Positions 1 through 12,100 of a stretch of DNA of 64,000 bases are shown in pieces. The DNA is taken from NCBI GenBank assembly GCA_017409005.1, contig JAFQTP010000008.1:1-64000 (forward strand), given 5' to 3'. The notes below the pieces were generated by a model that was not told where the DNA came from, did no database searches, and worked only from the letters and a program-made list of their open reading frames with translations. Source of the stretch: Clostridia bacterium. Lineage in GTDB: Bacteria; Bacillota; Clostridia; Christensenellales; UBA1242. The first letter of the stretch is position 1; each line of letters starts with the position of its first letter. The translations under genes were made by a program, and so were the position numbers.

Positions 1-1
1 A

Positions 2-808
2 TCAAATGGCACAAAAGCTGCTGCTGGTAGTGGTACGGCTGGTGGAGATGGAACTGATGGATCAGGCGGAGGTTCTGGTAATTCAGGTGTTAATGTTAAC
101 TGGAATGCAGATAGATATGCTACTGGTGGAAAAGGTGGAACTGGCGGATCTGGTGGTTCAGGTGGTTCAGGTGGTTCATCATCGTCAATCTCAGCATCAA
201 CTGCACCAACAACAAAATCAAGTTATAATAGCACATATAACTGGATTGATGTTTGGCAAATGAACTCTTCAAAGCCAGAACTTCGTTGGATTGATTCTAC
301 AAACACTTCTGCATACTTATATCAAGTTAAATATGTTGTTAAAGTTAACGATGTTGAATTAACTTCTGTTACTATGTTCGACCACTTCGGCATAACTATG
401 TCTATTGGTTCAACAACAATTAACAGCACTGCCAACACAACCAACAACTATGCAACATTAAGTTCAACTTCTCGCAGAGTTTCCGGGCAAACGGTTTCAT
501 TAACCTTTACTGGTTCCGATTCCGATTCTTCTGATACAACCGATCCTTTATATACAGCCGATAGCATATTAGCTACTTTTAATACAGCTTCTGGTGTTGC
601 CGGCGAATATAATTATTTAACACAGTCTGGGAAAGTGTCCAACACCTCTTACAGTACATCAACAGGTGATACAACTTTCAATTCTGGTACCAAAACGTTT
701 ACAGGTAAAAATAAGGCTACAACATCTGATACCGCTGTATCGTTTATTGTTTATGAACACGATAGTAGGCAACGCGTTGATAGCCTTGTAACAATAACAA
801 TAAAATGA
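2..808 (+). CDS. Giant GLUG surface protein, upstream fragment (5' end off-window, ends at in-frame TGA)
   Basis: The frame is open from base 2 to a TGA at 806-808, so the gene begins before the window. The first ~75 residues are Gly/Ser-rich. They are followed by YNWIDVWQMNSSKPELRWI (nt 236-292), which matches the motif that closes the GLUG modules further downstream. Residues from nt ~300 to 805 look like a Ser/Thr-rich beta-sandwich. The next codons after the TGA are in the same frame and open a new module, so this is most likely the upstream part of the same giant protein rather than a separate gene. An ATG at 260 lies inside the domain and has no ribosome binding site, so it is not a credible start. 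A natural gene end at the TGA remains possible. Confidence 0.75.
   Translation, partial: SNGTKAAAGSGTAGGDGTDGSGGGSGNSGVNVNWNADRYATGGKGGTGGSGGSGGSGGSSSSISASTAPTTKSSYNSTYNWIDVWQMNSSKPELRWIDSTNTSAYLYQVKYVVKVNDVELTSVTMFDHFGITMSIGSTTINSTANTTNNYATLSSTSRRVSGQTVSLTFTGSDSDSSDTTDPLYTADSILATFNTASGVAGEYNYLTQSGKVSNTSYSTSTGDTTFNSGTKTFTGKNKATTSDTAVSFIVYEHDSRQRVDSLVTITIK
152..178 (+). repeat. Triple 9-base tandem repeat (Gly-Gly-Ser)
   Basis: GGTGGTTCA occurs three times in a row and encodes GGS-GGS-GGS in a glycine/serine-rich linker of the giant protein. Slippage could change the number of units without breaking the frame. Confidence 0.85.
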
Positions 809-823
809 AAATCAAAACTTAGA

Positions 824-3160
824 GGAACTGGTACGTTTACCGACCCATATTTGGTGCAAAGCACACCAGAACTTTTATGGGGTGTTCCTAATACAACAAG
901 TACATCAACTCAGTACAAATATTTCAAACAAACTACAAGCATTACACTATATAACTCACATTCTTATTATGGAATAATGAGTGCAAGCACTAATGATGAT
1001 TTTTATGGACATTATAATGGTGCGGGTAACACTATTACACTGGATCGTAATACGAGCACTGCAACTGATTATTTTAGATCAATCTTTGGCAGTCATAATT
1101 ACGGTGTTATCACCAATTTAAATGTTACTTTTGATAGTGATAGCGGTGTTAGATATTTTGACTATAGTTCTGGTTGGGCATACTATGGCTTAATTGTTAG
1201 GTATAATTATGGGCTAATTAAGGATGTTAACATAATCTTACCATCAAACATTAACATAACTACAACATTCAGTTCAAACTCATTATACTTTGGTATGATT
1301 GCTGGTTATAATGGAACTTCTAGTTCTAATGTGTCTACGGATGCTACTGGAAGAATAATTGATTGTGTTGTTCGAAGTAGTTCAACATCGTATGCCTTAA
1401 CATTTAATGATTCAACATCAAGAACATCATATGCCACTTATTTTGGAGGTATTGTTGGTTCTGTTTCAAGTGGGCTAGTGGAAGGCTGCGCTTACTTAGT
1501 TGCAACAACTAATTATAATGTTTCTGGTACAGCGGCCGATTATGTTGCACCTATTGCTGGCACCAGTTCTTCTTCAAGCTACTTAAAAAATTGCTTAGCT
1601 GTAAATTATTATCAATATTACTATGGCTCGCAACCATCAACACAAACATTTACGTTTGGTTCACCATCATCTACTAATACTTACTTTGGAGCAATAGCAG
1701 GAAATGGTGTTAATCATACCACATGTTTTAGTTTAGCAACAACATCTGCAAGTGTTTATAAAAAATATGGAATATCAGATAATGTAGATGCTAAAAAAGT
1801 TACAACATCTCTTTCAACAAAATCCACATTAGAGTCTAATGGTTTTAACTTTAATTATCCATGGTGTGCAACAAACAATAATCAATCCACATATGAGTTT
1901 GCACCTGGACTTGTAAGCATGGCTATGGTAGGTGGGACAGATGGAGGCTATTCATATCCATCTACAACATCTACAAGTACTAATTATAAGCAATATACAG
2001 ATAATGGTTATACAGTATACGAAATTTCTACTCGTGGTAAGTTTTGGGGGATGATGAATTACATTAAAACAAATTCAAGTAGTTCTTCAAAAGTTGCTTT
2101 TGTTATTACTGCAGATATTGATATGGGTTATTGGTCTTACGCTCATATGAGTGCAGGATATTCTTCATATTTAGGCGCAGTGCTTCCTCAATATTTCGTT
2201 ATTGATGGGGGATTCAACTCGTCTACTGGGCATTCTAGAATATCAGGAATAAAACTTAAATTAGATTATTCTCACACGCCAGTTTCATCTGGTTCGCAAT
2301 ATGTTTCGTTGTTTAGCTCAATTAAAGGAACAATTAAAAATGTTATTTTCGACGATTGCTATGTTGAATACGACCAAATTAGGATGCAAGACCAAACTAG
2401 TCCTAATGGGTCTTCTGCTGAATATGTTTCTTTATTAGGTAGAATAGAAACTACTGGTAAACTAGAAAATGTAGAAGTTAATTGTGATGTTTATTTTTAT
2501 AATTATACTAATGCGGAAACTCATCATGACTTTACTGGTATTGTTACTGCAGATATTCGTTGCTCTAATTCATCGACTATTGCTATAGATGGCTTAAAGG
2601 TTGAAGGAAACTTAAACATTGTTGGTGCAAGAGCAAATGGACAAGGAAATGATTTTTTTGGTGGCGTTACAGGATATTTAGTTACGGGAACTGTTAATCA
2701 AATTGCTGCATTAAACAATGTTTATATGCCGTCAGGGCAATCAAATAGTTCTGCTACTAGGCGTATTGGTGGTGCTTTTGGAGCAACTGAAACTGGTGCA
2801 ATAGTAAATAATAGTTACTATGGAACAGCAGGCTCTGTGTACCAAGGTTACGATCCTTCTACATCATCTAAACATGGTGTTTTTGTTGGATGGATGTCTG
2901 GAACACTAACAAATTGTTACTCATATGTTGCTTCAACTCCTTCAACAACACAAATATATAATTTTGGTGAAGAATCTAGTGCAACATTAAATAATTGTTA
3001 TTCATACTCTAAATCTGGTTTATCTTCAACTCCAGATACAACTGCTTACACAACATTCACGTCAGTTCCTGATGCATGGGACAACAAACTGATTTGGTAT
3101 ATGTATGCTACCAATGGCACTGAACGTCCAACTTTATGGATACACAATCCTAATGGCCGT
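824..3160 (+). other. GLUG module 1 of the giant protein
   Basis: Opens just after the in-frame TGA with GTGTFTDPYLVQSTPEL. It contains rungs such as YFGGIVGSVSSGLVEGC and closes with WDNKLIWYMYATNGTERPTL. An inner NYPWCATNN block suggests two sub-modules. The part upstream of nt 851 is coding in the same frame, which supports continuity across the TGA. Confidence 0.65.
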
Positions 3161-6100
3161 TTAGTAAATTTAACAACTCAAAATGCAGCAAAGGGCATTA
3201 TTCAAACTTATCGTACCGATGTAGAACTTGCAGATGGTACTTGCCTAGAAGCCGACACAACAAGTACTGGCTCGGGTGATAAAACTGATTCATTCTATAT
3301 CGACACACGCTATCGTATGGGCAGTGCAGCCACTGGCACATCTGCATTAAACGATACCACAGCAAACGACCAACATCTTTATTTCCGTGTTAAAGATGAA
3401 AATAAAGATAATATCCCAAATCGAGATAGATATGTGTTAGTAGTAACAGTTAACTACTATAACTCTTTCGTGAGTTCTACTGCATTAACAACCAACGAAT
3501 ATACTCAAGAAACTACTGATACAAAAATTCAAAAAGTTGTTGGTGTTGCAAAATTTGATAATACTTCAACTTATAAACGTTGGCGTCCTATTAATGTAAC
3601 TGTTACAACTGGAAAAACAATTTATAGTGTTGTTTTAAACACTCCAAGTTTGCAAAGTATGAGTGGTGCAACAGCAACAGCTGGTGGTGTAGACCTTAGC
3701 TATTACTATCAAATTAAGCGTAATGGTGCGTCTTCGTTTGGAACCGAAACCGATACAAATAAAGATAGCCAATACGATGCTAGCACTGCCGATGCATTTA
3801 GCAATATTTCTCGTACCAGCGACACTGTATACGACATTAGTAACAGCGTAAAACTATATTACGGCGACACAATTAAGTTTATTCTTAAAAAGGGAACATC
3901 AACCATTCCGTTTAGCACTTCTAGATATAGCACAAGTGCAAACATTTCAACCAATGTTGGTTGGTTCCAAACTTCATCGGCAAAAACTGCTTCGGCAATT
4001 TTAAACGACACTAATGTTGTTGCCGACGACACAAACTTCACACCGTCGGCTCAGGCGGCAGCATCAACAGATAACACTCTTGAAATTTTAATTAATCCAA
4101 CAACTGCAATGAAGTTTGCCGATTATGTTGCAAATAAAAATACATCAAATAAACATTACACACCTAAATTTAGACGTTTAACAAAAGTTGTGTTAAATAT
4201 GGGTATTGTTAGGGCCGACAATCTAAAACCTGATGCTCGCACCGATATGGCTGGCGATAATGCTTCCGATGTTACAAAGTTTACAACACCGGCTACATCT
4301 AACCAGTTAACTTATATTGAGGGCGGTCAAACATTTTCACTAACATTCCCAGCAACAGCTTATCAATATTTAAGTGGTGTTAATGCAAATCGTTATCAGT
4401 TCTCTGCAGCACAATATTGGGATTCTTATGCTGTAGTTGCAAACCCTAGTAACGTTGTTAACAAACAATCAGGTTTTACTGCAAGTCAAGCTGCAGGTAG
4501 CCCTCAAGAGTTAACTACCGATCAAATAACCGGTGAGTCAATTACAGGGTTAAATGTTGTTAATTCGGCAACTGCTTACTACGAACAAGAAGTTCTAGTT
4601 GCCTATACTTACGACGATTTTAACTTAAAAATTAAAGTTACTGAAGATAACACTGGTTTCTTGGGTGATAACAATGTTTTAAATAAATATGCAAAATATA
4701 CTATCAATAACGATTATAGAGTTATTGGCGACGATTCTGTTGCAAACAAAGCAACAAGCGATAAAACACAAGAACAACAAATTAACGATATTAAAGGTCG
4801 ATTAACTATTGTTGTAGAAGCTGATTTATCTCGTTATTACTTAGATAGTACTGTTGGTTTACTTGCACTAGATACAATTGTTACAGCTGATGCGGGAAAC
4901 ACCGGACACGAACGCACAATGAGAATTACTGTAACATTCTATATTGTTACAGACCGAGATATTACATTTAACTTTAAGCAATACACCGATTATTCCGATG
5001 TTGCAGCAACGGCATTTAATGGTGGCGATGGTTCTGTAGATTCGCCTTACGAGATTAATTCTGCAGCACAACTTGCTTACTTCTTTAATAAGTGCAACAC
5101 CGACGCAACATATTTAGCAAAACACTATAAACTTACAACCGACATCGATTATGCTGCATTAAACTATTCATCTGGTGGTTTCACACTAAAACCTAGCCAC
5201 ACTCCAGTTGGCGTGGGAACAGCATTCTCTGGTACATTTGATGGAAATAAATACTCAATTAAAAACTTCTATATTGAAAGCGATAAACAATATGTTGGCT
5301 TATTTGGTCAAGTAACCGGAACAATTAAAAGGTTAGTGCTAGAAAACGCAACAATAATTGGTAACAAACTTAGCACATCTGGTTCGCAAGATGCATACGT
5401 TGGTGGTTTGGCAGCACAACTTCAAGGTAACGGAACCATCGACAGATGTGGTGTTACCTATGGTTTTGGCACTAACGACGTACAATCCGATAATTCAATT
5501 ACATCTTATGGTCCAACACAAAATACAGGTGATCGTATTCCAACTTCTAAATCTGTAACACTTTCTAACTACGCTCTTTATAACAATGTTGGTGGCTTAG
5601 TTGGTGCAACAACAGGTTCTGCAATAATAACACGTAGTTTCTTTGATGGTGTTATTAAAGGTGATAACGTTGTTGGTGGTTTAGTAGGTTTAATGGAAGG
5701 CAACTCTAAAATTGTTGGTTCCTATAACGTAGGTGCTTTAACAGGTAGGGTTGTTTCAGGTATTGCTGGAAAAATTTACCATAAAAACACATTATCTACA
5801 AAAATTGCAAATGTTATAGCATATTCTTACAACTATGGCACACTGGTTGGTTCCGAACATGATAATTCAGCATATGGCAGTACAATAAGGTCTGGTATTA
5901 CAAGGTTTGATTATAAACTTGGTAATGATAACAACGCTGCACCAGTTGTTGTTTATTCTTATTCGGTTTATGGAGCAAATCCTCCAAATGCAATTACTTA
6001 TATTTCCGATACAACCATTAATAAAAAATATGCTTCATTAACAATTCCTGCGGTTTCAAGTCTTGCAAATTTTGCTGAATACAACAAAATTGGAACTTCT

Positions 6101-9100
6101 AACAACGATTATAATAATCAATCTAAATATATTGCTAACTCTGCAGGACTATTGTTCTTTGATACTAATGCCGATAACGAAATTAATCAATCTGGTATTC
6201 AAAACGAAACTAACACCAACTTTGGTGATTGGGATATGCCAACAATTGGTGCCGATATTTCGTATGCAAAACAACACAATCATGGAACACCATTTATTCC
6301 AACAATTGGTAACTGCTATGAAGTTATTATTCGTGCATATTATAACAATAACAAAATTAATGGCGTTGAAGAATCTAAACTTCACGATGCTGTTGGTTGG
6401 AATTGGAATACTTCGTCCGAAATTAAAAAATTAAATAGCATAAAATACTACTATAAAACTTCTGCAAATGCCGATCCTGTTGCAAACTTTGGTATTACTC
6501 GTGATTCCGAGTTTGGTGAACTTTGGACTTTACGTTATGTAAAGAAAAAACCTGCAGGTGCAGCTGAACAAACTCATGTAGACCCAAATGAACCTGCTAT
6601 AGCCGAAATTGCATCAAAATCAGTAAGTCAAACAATTACTTCCGATGTTGAGTTCTTCTTCTATTTCTACAGAACAACAGTTAATTTGCATTACTATCCA
6701 ACAACAAATTACTTTAATAATGCGGTAACTAGTAAAGAACTTGTTATTGATAATGCTAATAGCGATACATATTTTGATGCTTCTAAGGCTATTAATAATG
6801 TAATTAATATCGCGGTTTCAAGTTCTGCTTTTGTTCTGCAAGAAATTAGAGTAAGGCACCCATATAAACAATCTGCTGGAACAACATTAACAACCGATTC
6901 TAGTTGGGTTGTTGGAACTGAGGGCGTTGATTATGAATCTGTTAGATTTAATTACGATGGCACAGTTGTTACTGACGAACATTCAACCTTAACTTCCGAT
7001 TCTAAAGGAGTTCAAATTAACTCTAATGCGGGTTCTGCTAGTTCGGTTGGTTTGCGCTATGTGGTTTATTCAAATCGCATTCAAATAGTTGGAACCGACA
7101 TTTCAGGAAACATTGAAGTTGCTGTTATTGCTGCTGAAAAAATTTCGTTAAAAGCAGTTGCAGCCGATGTTACCGATTTAAGTTCTACAACTGTTTCCAT
7201 TCAAGCTGTTAATGGCAACGATGGAACTTCTGGTTTCAACGCAAAACTTTATTCATCTGCACCATCGGGTGGTGTGGTAAAAGCCGAATATTCAGGCTCT
7301 AGTTTATTAGATTTAAAAACAACTGCTGCAAACTATGTTATTCCGCTAGTTTACTTAAATTCATTTGATGCAAACGATTTTGTTTACTACGAATATGAGT
7401 TAAAATATAACATTGTAGATGCCAAAGTTTCTGGAGGCGGAATAGACTATAATTCCGACGATTTAGACGATGTTCTATATTCCATTGATATGGGCACTAT
7501 TAATGCGTATACAAATCTACTTGATGATGCCGACGATTATGTGGGTTATGCACGTTCGTCGTTCTCAAAATTCTTTAAAGCGGGCAATGGAGCAGACGAT
7601 TCGTCGTTTATGTATGTTTGCAATTCTTCAAACGGCTATGGCGAATCTGGTTCTCAAAATGTAACATTTAATAAATCTGGCTCTGCAATTGAATTTAAAT
7701 TTACATTTGTTGTTTGCACAACTGAAACTATTGTTACAATTAATCTTTCAAATGTTATAGATGCAAATAATGCTAGAACTACTTTAAAAGATTATTTAAC
7801 ATCAAATTTATATATTAATTTATATACTAATAAAGATAAAACATTATTTAAACTTACTTCCGATAATATTGATGTATCTAAATTGGAATCTAACGGAATT
7901 GTTAAAGTTAAATTTAATGTAATTAACCAAGCATTGTTTGGTTTAGATTTATCAGCAATTAACTTAATTGATGCTGCTGGTGGTTCCGATTCAGTTATTT
8001 CAAAATACTATTTCACACACAGCAGTTTAACCTATTCATATAATGGTTCAACACAAAACAGACGTTATCGTTATTATTGGTCAGGTGAGTATAACTCAGA
8101 TAACTCATTAACAGATATTTCTAGAATTTCTGTTTTAAAACACAATCTTTTAACTGCTGAAACTGAACCAACAAAAATAAATGTTGACGCAGAGAAAAAC
8201 ACAATTTCTTATCGTTCTAACGAAGGAAATTTAACCAAAGAATTTACCTTAAATGTTATCGAGCAACTATCTGTAGATACTCGTGTACAACTTGCTGGTA
8301 ATTTTGGAACTGAATATAAATATGTTCCACTTGTTTACGCTTGGAATAGTACTTCACCAGATTTTGCTATTCTTCCTCCTACTAGAACAGTAGATAATAA
8401 CAACTTAGTTACATATGGTAATACATATGGTCGCAATTTTGCATATAACTTTGTTGACTATCAATCTGGCTCAGACCGTAGCATTAACTTTGCTCTTAAC
8501 TGGAGTAGGGGTGTAAATACAACATCAGCAGGTAACGCTGCTTACTACAAAACAGTTAACATTAGCAATGTTTACTCTTCGTTGGCATATAACACCGATG
8601 GTTCAGCATTAACAGCTAACGATGTAACGCTTCAAGCTTTACGCAACCACTATTGGTGGACAGCAATGTATTATGGTATTGATACATCTAAACTTTTAAC
8701 AACAACAAACGATACCGATTTCTTTAGCGGAAAAACTGATTCGGGCTCAAATGCTCAAACTTATTCAATTGCTAGTATGCTTAACGACTTAAAAGTAGCA
8801 CCAGTAATTAAATCTACACTAGAGTTACAAGTTAAAACTATTAAATTAGAAGTTAGAAACAAAAACTTCCCACCAAGCACATTATTAGCCGATTCTGCCG
8901 ATGGAACAAGTCAACTTCGTTATTTCTATAACACACCACTTCCAACAACATCGGTTATGTTAAGCGGAAATAATCGTGTGTTTGCCGTAAACGATACTAA
9001 AACACGACTAAATAATAATGGTCAATTTGAGGTTATAACAGATGCAAATGTATCAACAAAATATGGGTTAGATGGCTATACCGATTCTTACAACCATGTT

Positions 9101-12100
9101 ACAACTGCACCTTCAAGTTTAACCACAGAATCAAAAAGATATATTCAAATTTATACTGAGAACAATGCAAGCATCTTTATTGACGGAACCGATGGTGCTA
9201 AAATTCCGTATTACACCAAAAAAACATACGAAATTAGTGCTGGTGCCGAGCTTTTAACCGAAGCATTTGATATGTATTATGCTGCTGTTGATGCATCTTT
9301 CCAATTTTCAACCAACAATAATAGTATTGAAACAAAGTCGATTACATTTGTTAACACCGATATTCGTTTCGATGAAGAAGAAATTGGTAAAATAACAGTT
9401 GGGTCGTCCGATGTTAATTCCATTGAATTCTTTACTGCAAACAATGTTTACGCAAACGATGCTTTAAGTGCGGGTAGTGTACAATTAAAAGGTTATGCTG
9501 CCGACGCTGCAACACGTACTAAAAAACAAGTTTACACTAACAAAACAGGAACAAATGTATTAAACGAAGAAAATGCAAATGTTGCGCATGTTATGAGCGA
9601 TTTGTTTGCTAAAGAAGGAATGTCAGACGATAATGTTGAAGCTGGTATATTAATTTTCTCATATCATCCAAACATTTTAATTAAGATGTATGGCGAATTT
9701 AAAACCACAAGTTTAAATGCTGCAACACCAGAAATGTCATCTAGATTAATTGATGCAGGAAAAATGTATCGTATCGAGGCATTCGGAGTTCAACCAAATG
9801 GTTCTAAATATGAAGCACAACCTAATGCTTCAGATACTGCTACTGTTGATTCCGATTACAACATTAACGTTAGTTCGCGTGTGTTTAACGGAAGTTTATA
9901 TATTAATCTTCGCTTTAAACTTACTTCCGACATTCAAAAATACTTTGATTTCGATGGTATTTATATTATTGATGCTCGTTTAGATGGTGGTCGCATGAAA
10001 GTGTCTGGAACCACAGGTTTAATTGATGAATTAAACACCGAGTATTTTGATAATAAATACTATAGTGTGCAAGGTATAACTGGTTATAATGTTGATACTA
10101 CAACCAATCACAAAGGCGGTTACATTTCAAGCACATCGCCAACAGCAAATCTTTCTTCTGGCTGGCGAACAATTTGCTACAAACTGCCAAGCGTTGGTTA
10201 CGACGAAAACGGAGATCCATTAGTTTACACTCAAGAATATCAATTTGTGTTCATTGAAAAAACACGTGAAGTTTACTATGCTGTAGAAAATTCTCCATTA
10301 GGCGATAGCAACTACACAATTACATCTGTTTCAGAATATGTTGAAAATGGAACAGAATCCAGACCAATTTCAACAGCGCGTTCAACAACAAAATCTTATG
10401 TTTCAAATGGAAAAACATATTATGTTAACTATTTTGTTGCAGGTGCTTTAGGTATTTATAATTTTGATACTCAAATTCCAGATCAATCTGATTATCGCGA
10501 AAATTATGTGTTTGGTTTCTATGGTTATGGAACAGTACCTAATCCTACTGAAAACCGAATTAAAACAGGTGCTAATGGTTCGTTGTATTATGTTAATACG
10601 CTATCAAGCACAGCAACAAGTGGCACATTAAAATTCACATTTGATAACAGTGCGGTAACAACTGCGGCTTTTGAAACTGCTACAAACTTTAGCGGTCAAA
10701 GTGCCTATAAAGACTTTGCGGTTATTAGGGTTATAATATATCGTGTAACAGATGTTTCTGTTGGTGTTAGAACTGCATTTGCTTCAGATTTATCTGATGG
10801 CGGAATGTCATTGTTCGATGGTTATAGTTCAATTGTTGCCGAACGTAATAATAGTGCTGTATCGCAAAACACAAAAAGTTCTGCAACATCAAACACAACT
10901 GCAAACTATCGTCAGGGTGCAATTTTTGGAACAACATATCATGAAGCAGATTCGTTCGTATATACAATTACATTAAAAGATGGATTTAAGGTTAATAAAC
11001 TAGAACTTTATTTAAATGGCGCAACATCTTCGCCAATAGTTATTAACTTTAGTGATTTTGTTGAAGAAGAATATTTGTATCCAAACAACACACATGCTGT
11101 TGACGACGGTCAAGGCGACACACAATGTTTTGTTTCTTATAGCGAGGCAAACAAAACAGTTACTATTAAGGTTGCCGAAAGTGGTTATACTAGAAACTAT
11201 GCTTATCAAACAGGAAAATATTTCTTACTTCATATTTATGAAGAACTTATTAACTTCGACGTTAAGGCTGTTGCTTACGAGTTTAATTATTCAACAACAA
11301 AACCTAATGGCGAAGCAAAAGAAAATGCAATTGAAAATCCATTTGCCGATACCGAAATTGCATTTACAGCCGATATTAAATTTAAATCAAATTTAATTAC
11401 AAACAATGTATTTACCTATACTCTTGGCGATGGTGGTTCATATACCGCTAAATATACCGACAACAATGTTAGCGATCCAGAATTCCTAGTTAAGGTTGGT
11501 AGATTTACAAAAATTAGAAATGTTAATTATTCGTTTAATGCAACAGGCAATAGGTTAACACTTCTAAACAATCAATTTAAACGTCGCTCTTGGACAATAA
11601 ATGTCGAGCAAAATATCGAAGGTAATGGTCCAGCGCAAATTGATACAATGGAAGGTAAGGCGGTAGTTTCTGTAAAAGATGTTGAAACTCCAACACCTTA
11701 CGCCACAAACAACCTAGTTGTGTTACTAACATTAGAACGCTATTATCAATTAGAACATATAGACCCAATAATCTATAACATTAGTACTGCGGCAGTTCTT
11801 CCAACTGTTATTGAACCAGGTTCATATTCAGTTAGCACAACTTCTGTATATACCAATGGTTCATATTATCGTAGTGGTAGTCAATATTCTGTTGGATTCA
11901 ACTATAATTCTGAAAATATTATTAACCAATATACCTTCTTGGGTTGGTTTAATGCAGCAGTTTCAGACACTGGTTTAATTCAAATAACAAACAGAGTTGT
12001 TGAAAATATCGCTAATCTTGTATTAACGCAAGATACTATAGTTGTTCCAGTGTTTGCTGAAAAACACTATATATTCTGGTTAGTATCAGATGGCGGTGCC

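Noticed and set aside
152..178. CRISPR-like short repeats
   Set aside because: The units are 9-base in-frame codon repeats without spacers.
6..263. An 85-residue open frame at the left edge
   Set aside because: It is in a different frame from the Gly/Ser-rich coding sequence that continues from base 2, and its product is a low-complexity Val/Leu/Gln artefact.
806..808. Reassignment of TGA to tryptophan or glycine in this organism
   Set aside because: Trp is encoded by TGG throughout, conserved genes contain no in-frame TGA, and two genes (the ABC ATPase and rimM) end in TGA exactly where a start-stop overlap is expected.
806..850. Selenocysteine insertion at the in-frame TGA
   Set aside because: No hairpin of bacterial SECIS type follows the TGA, and the surrounding domain has no redox motif.
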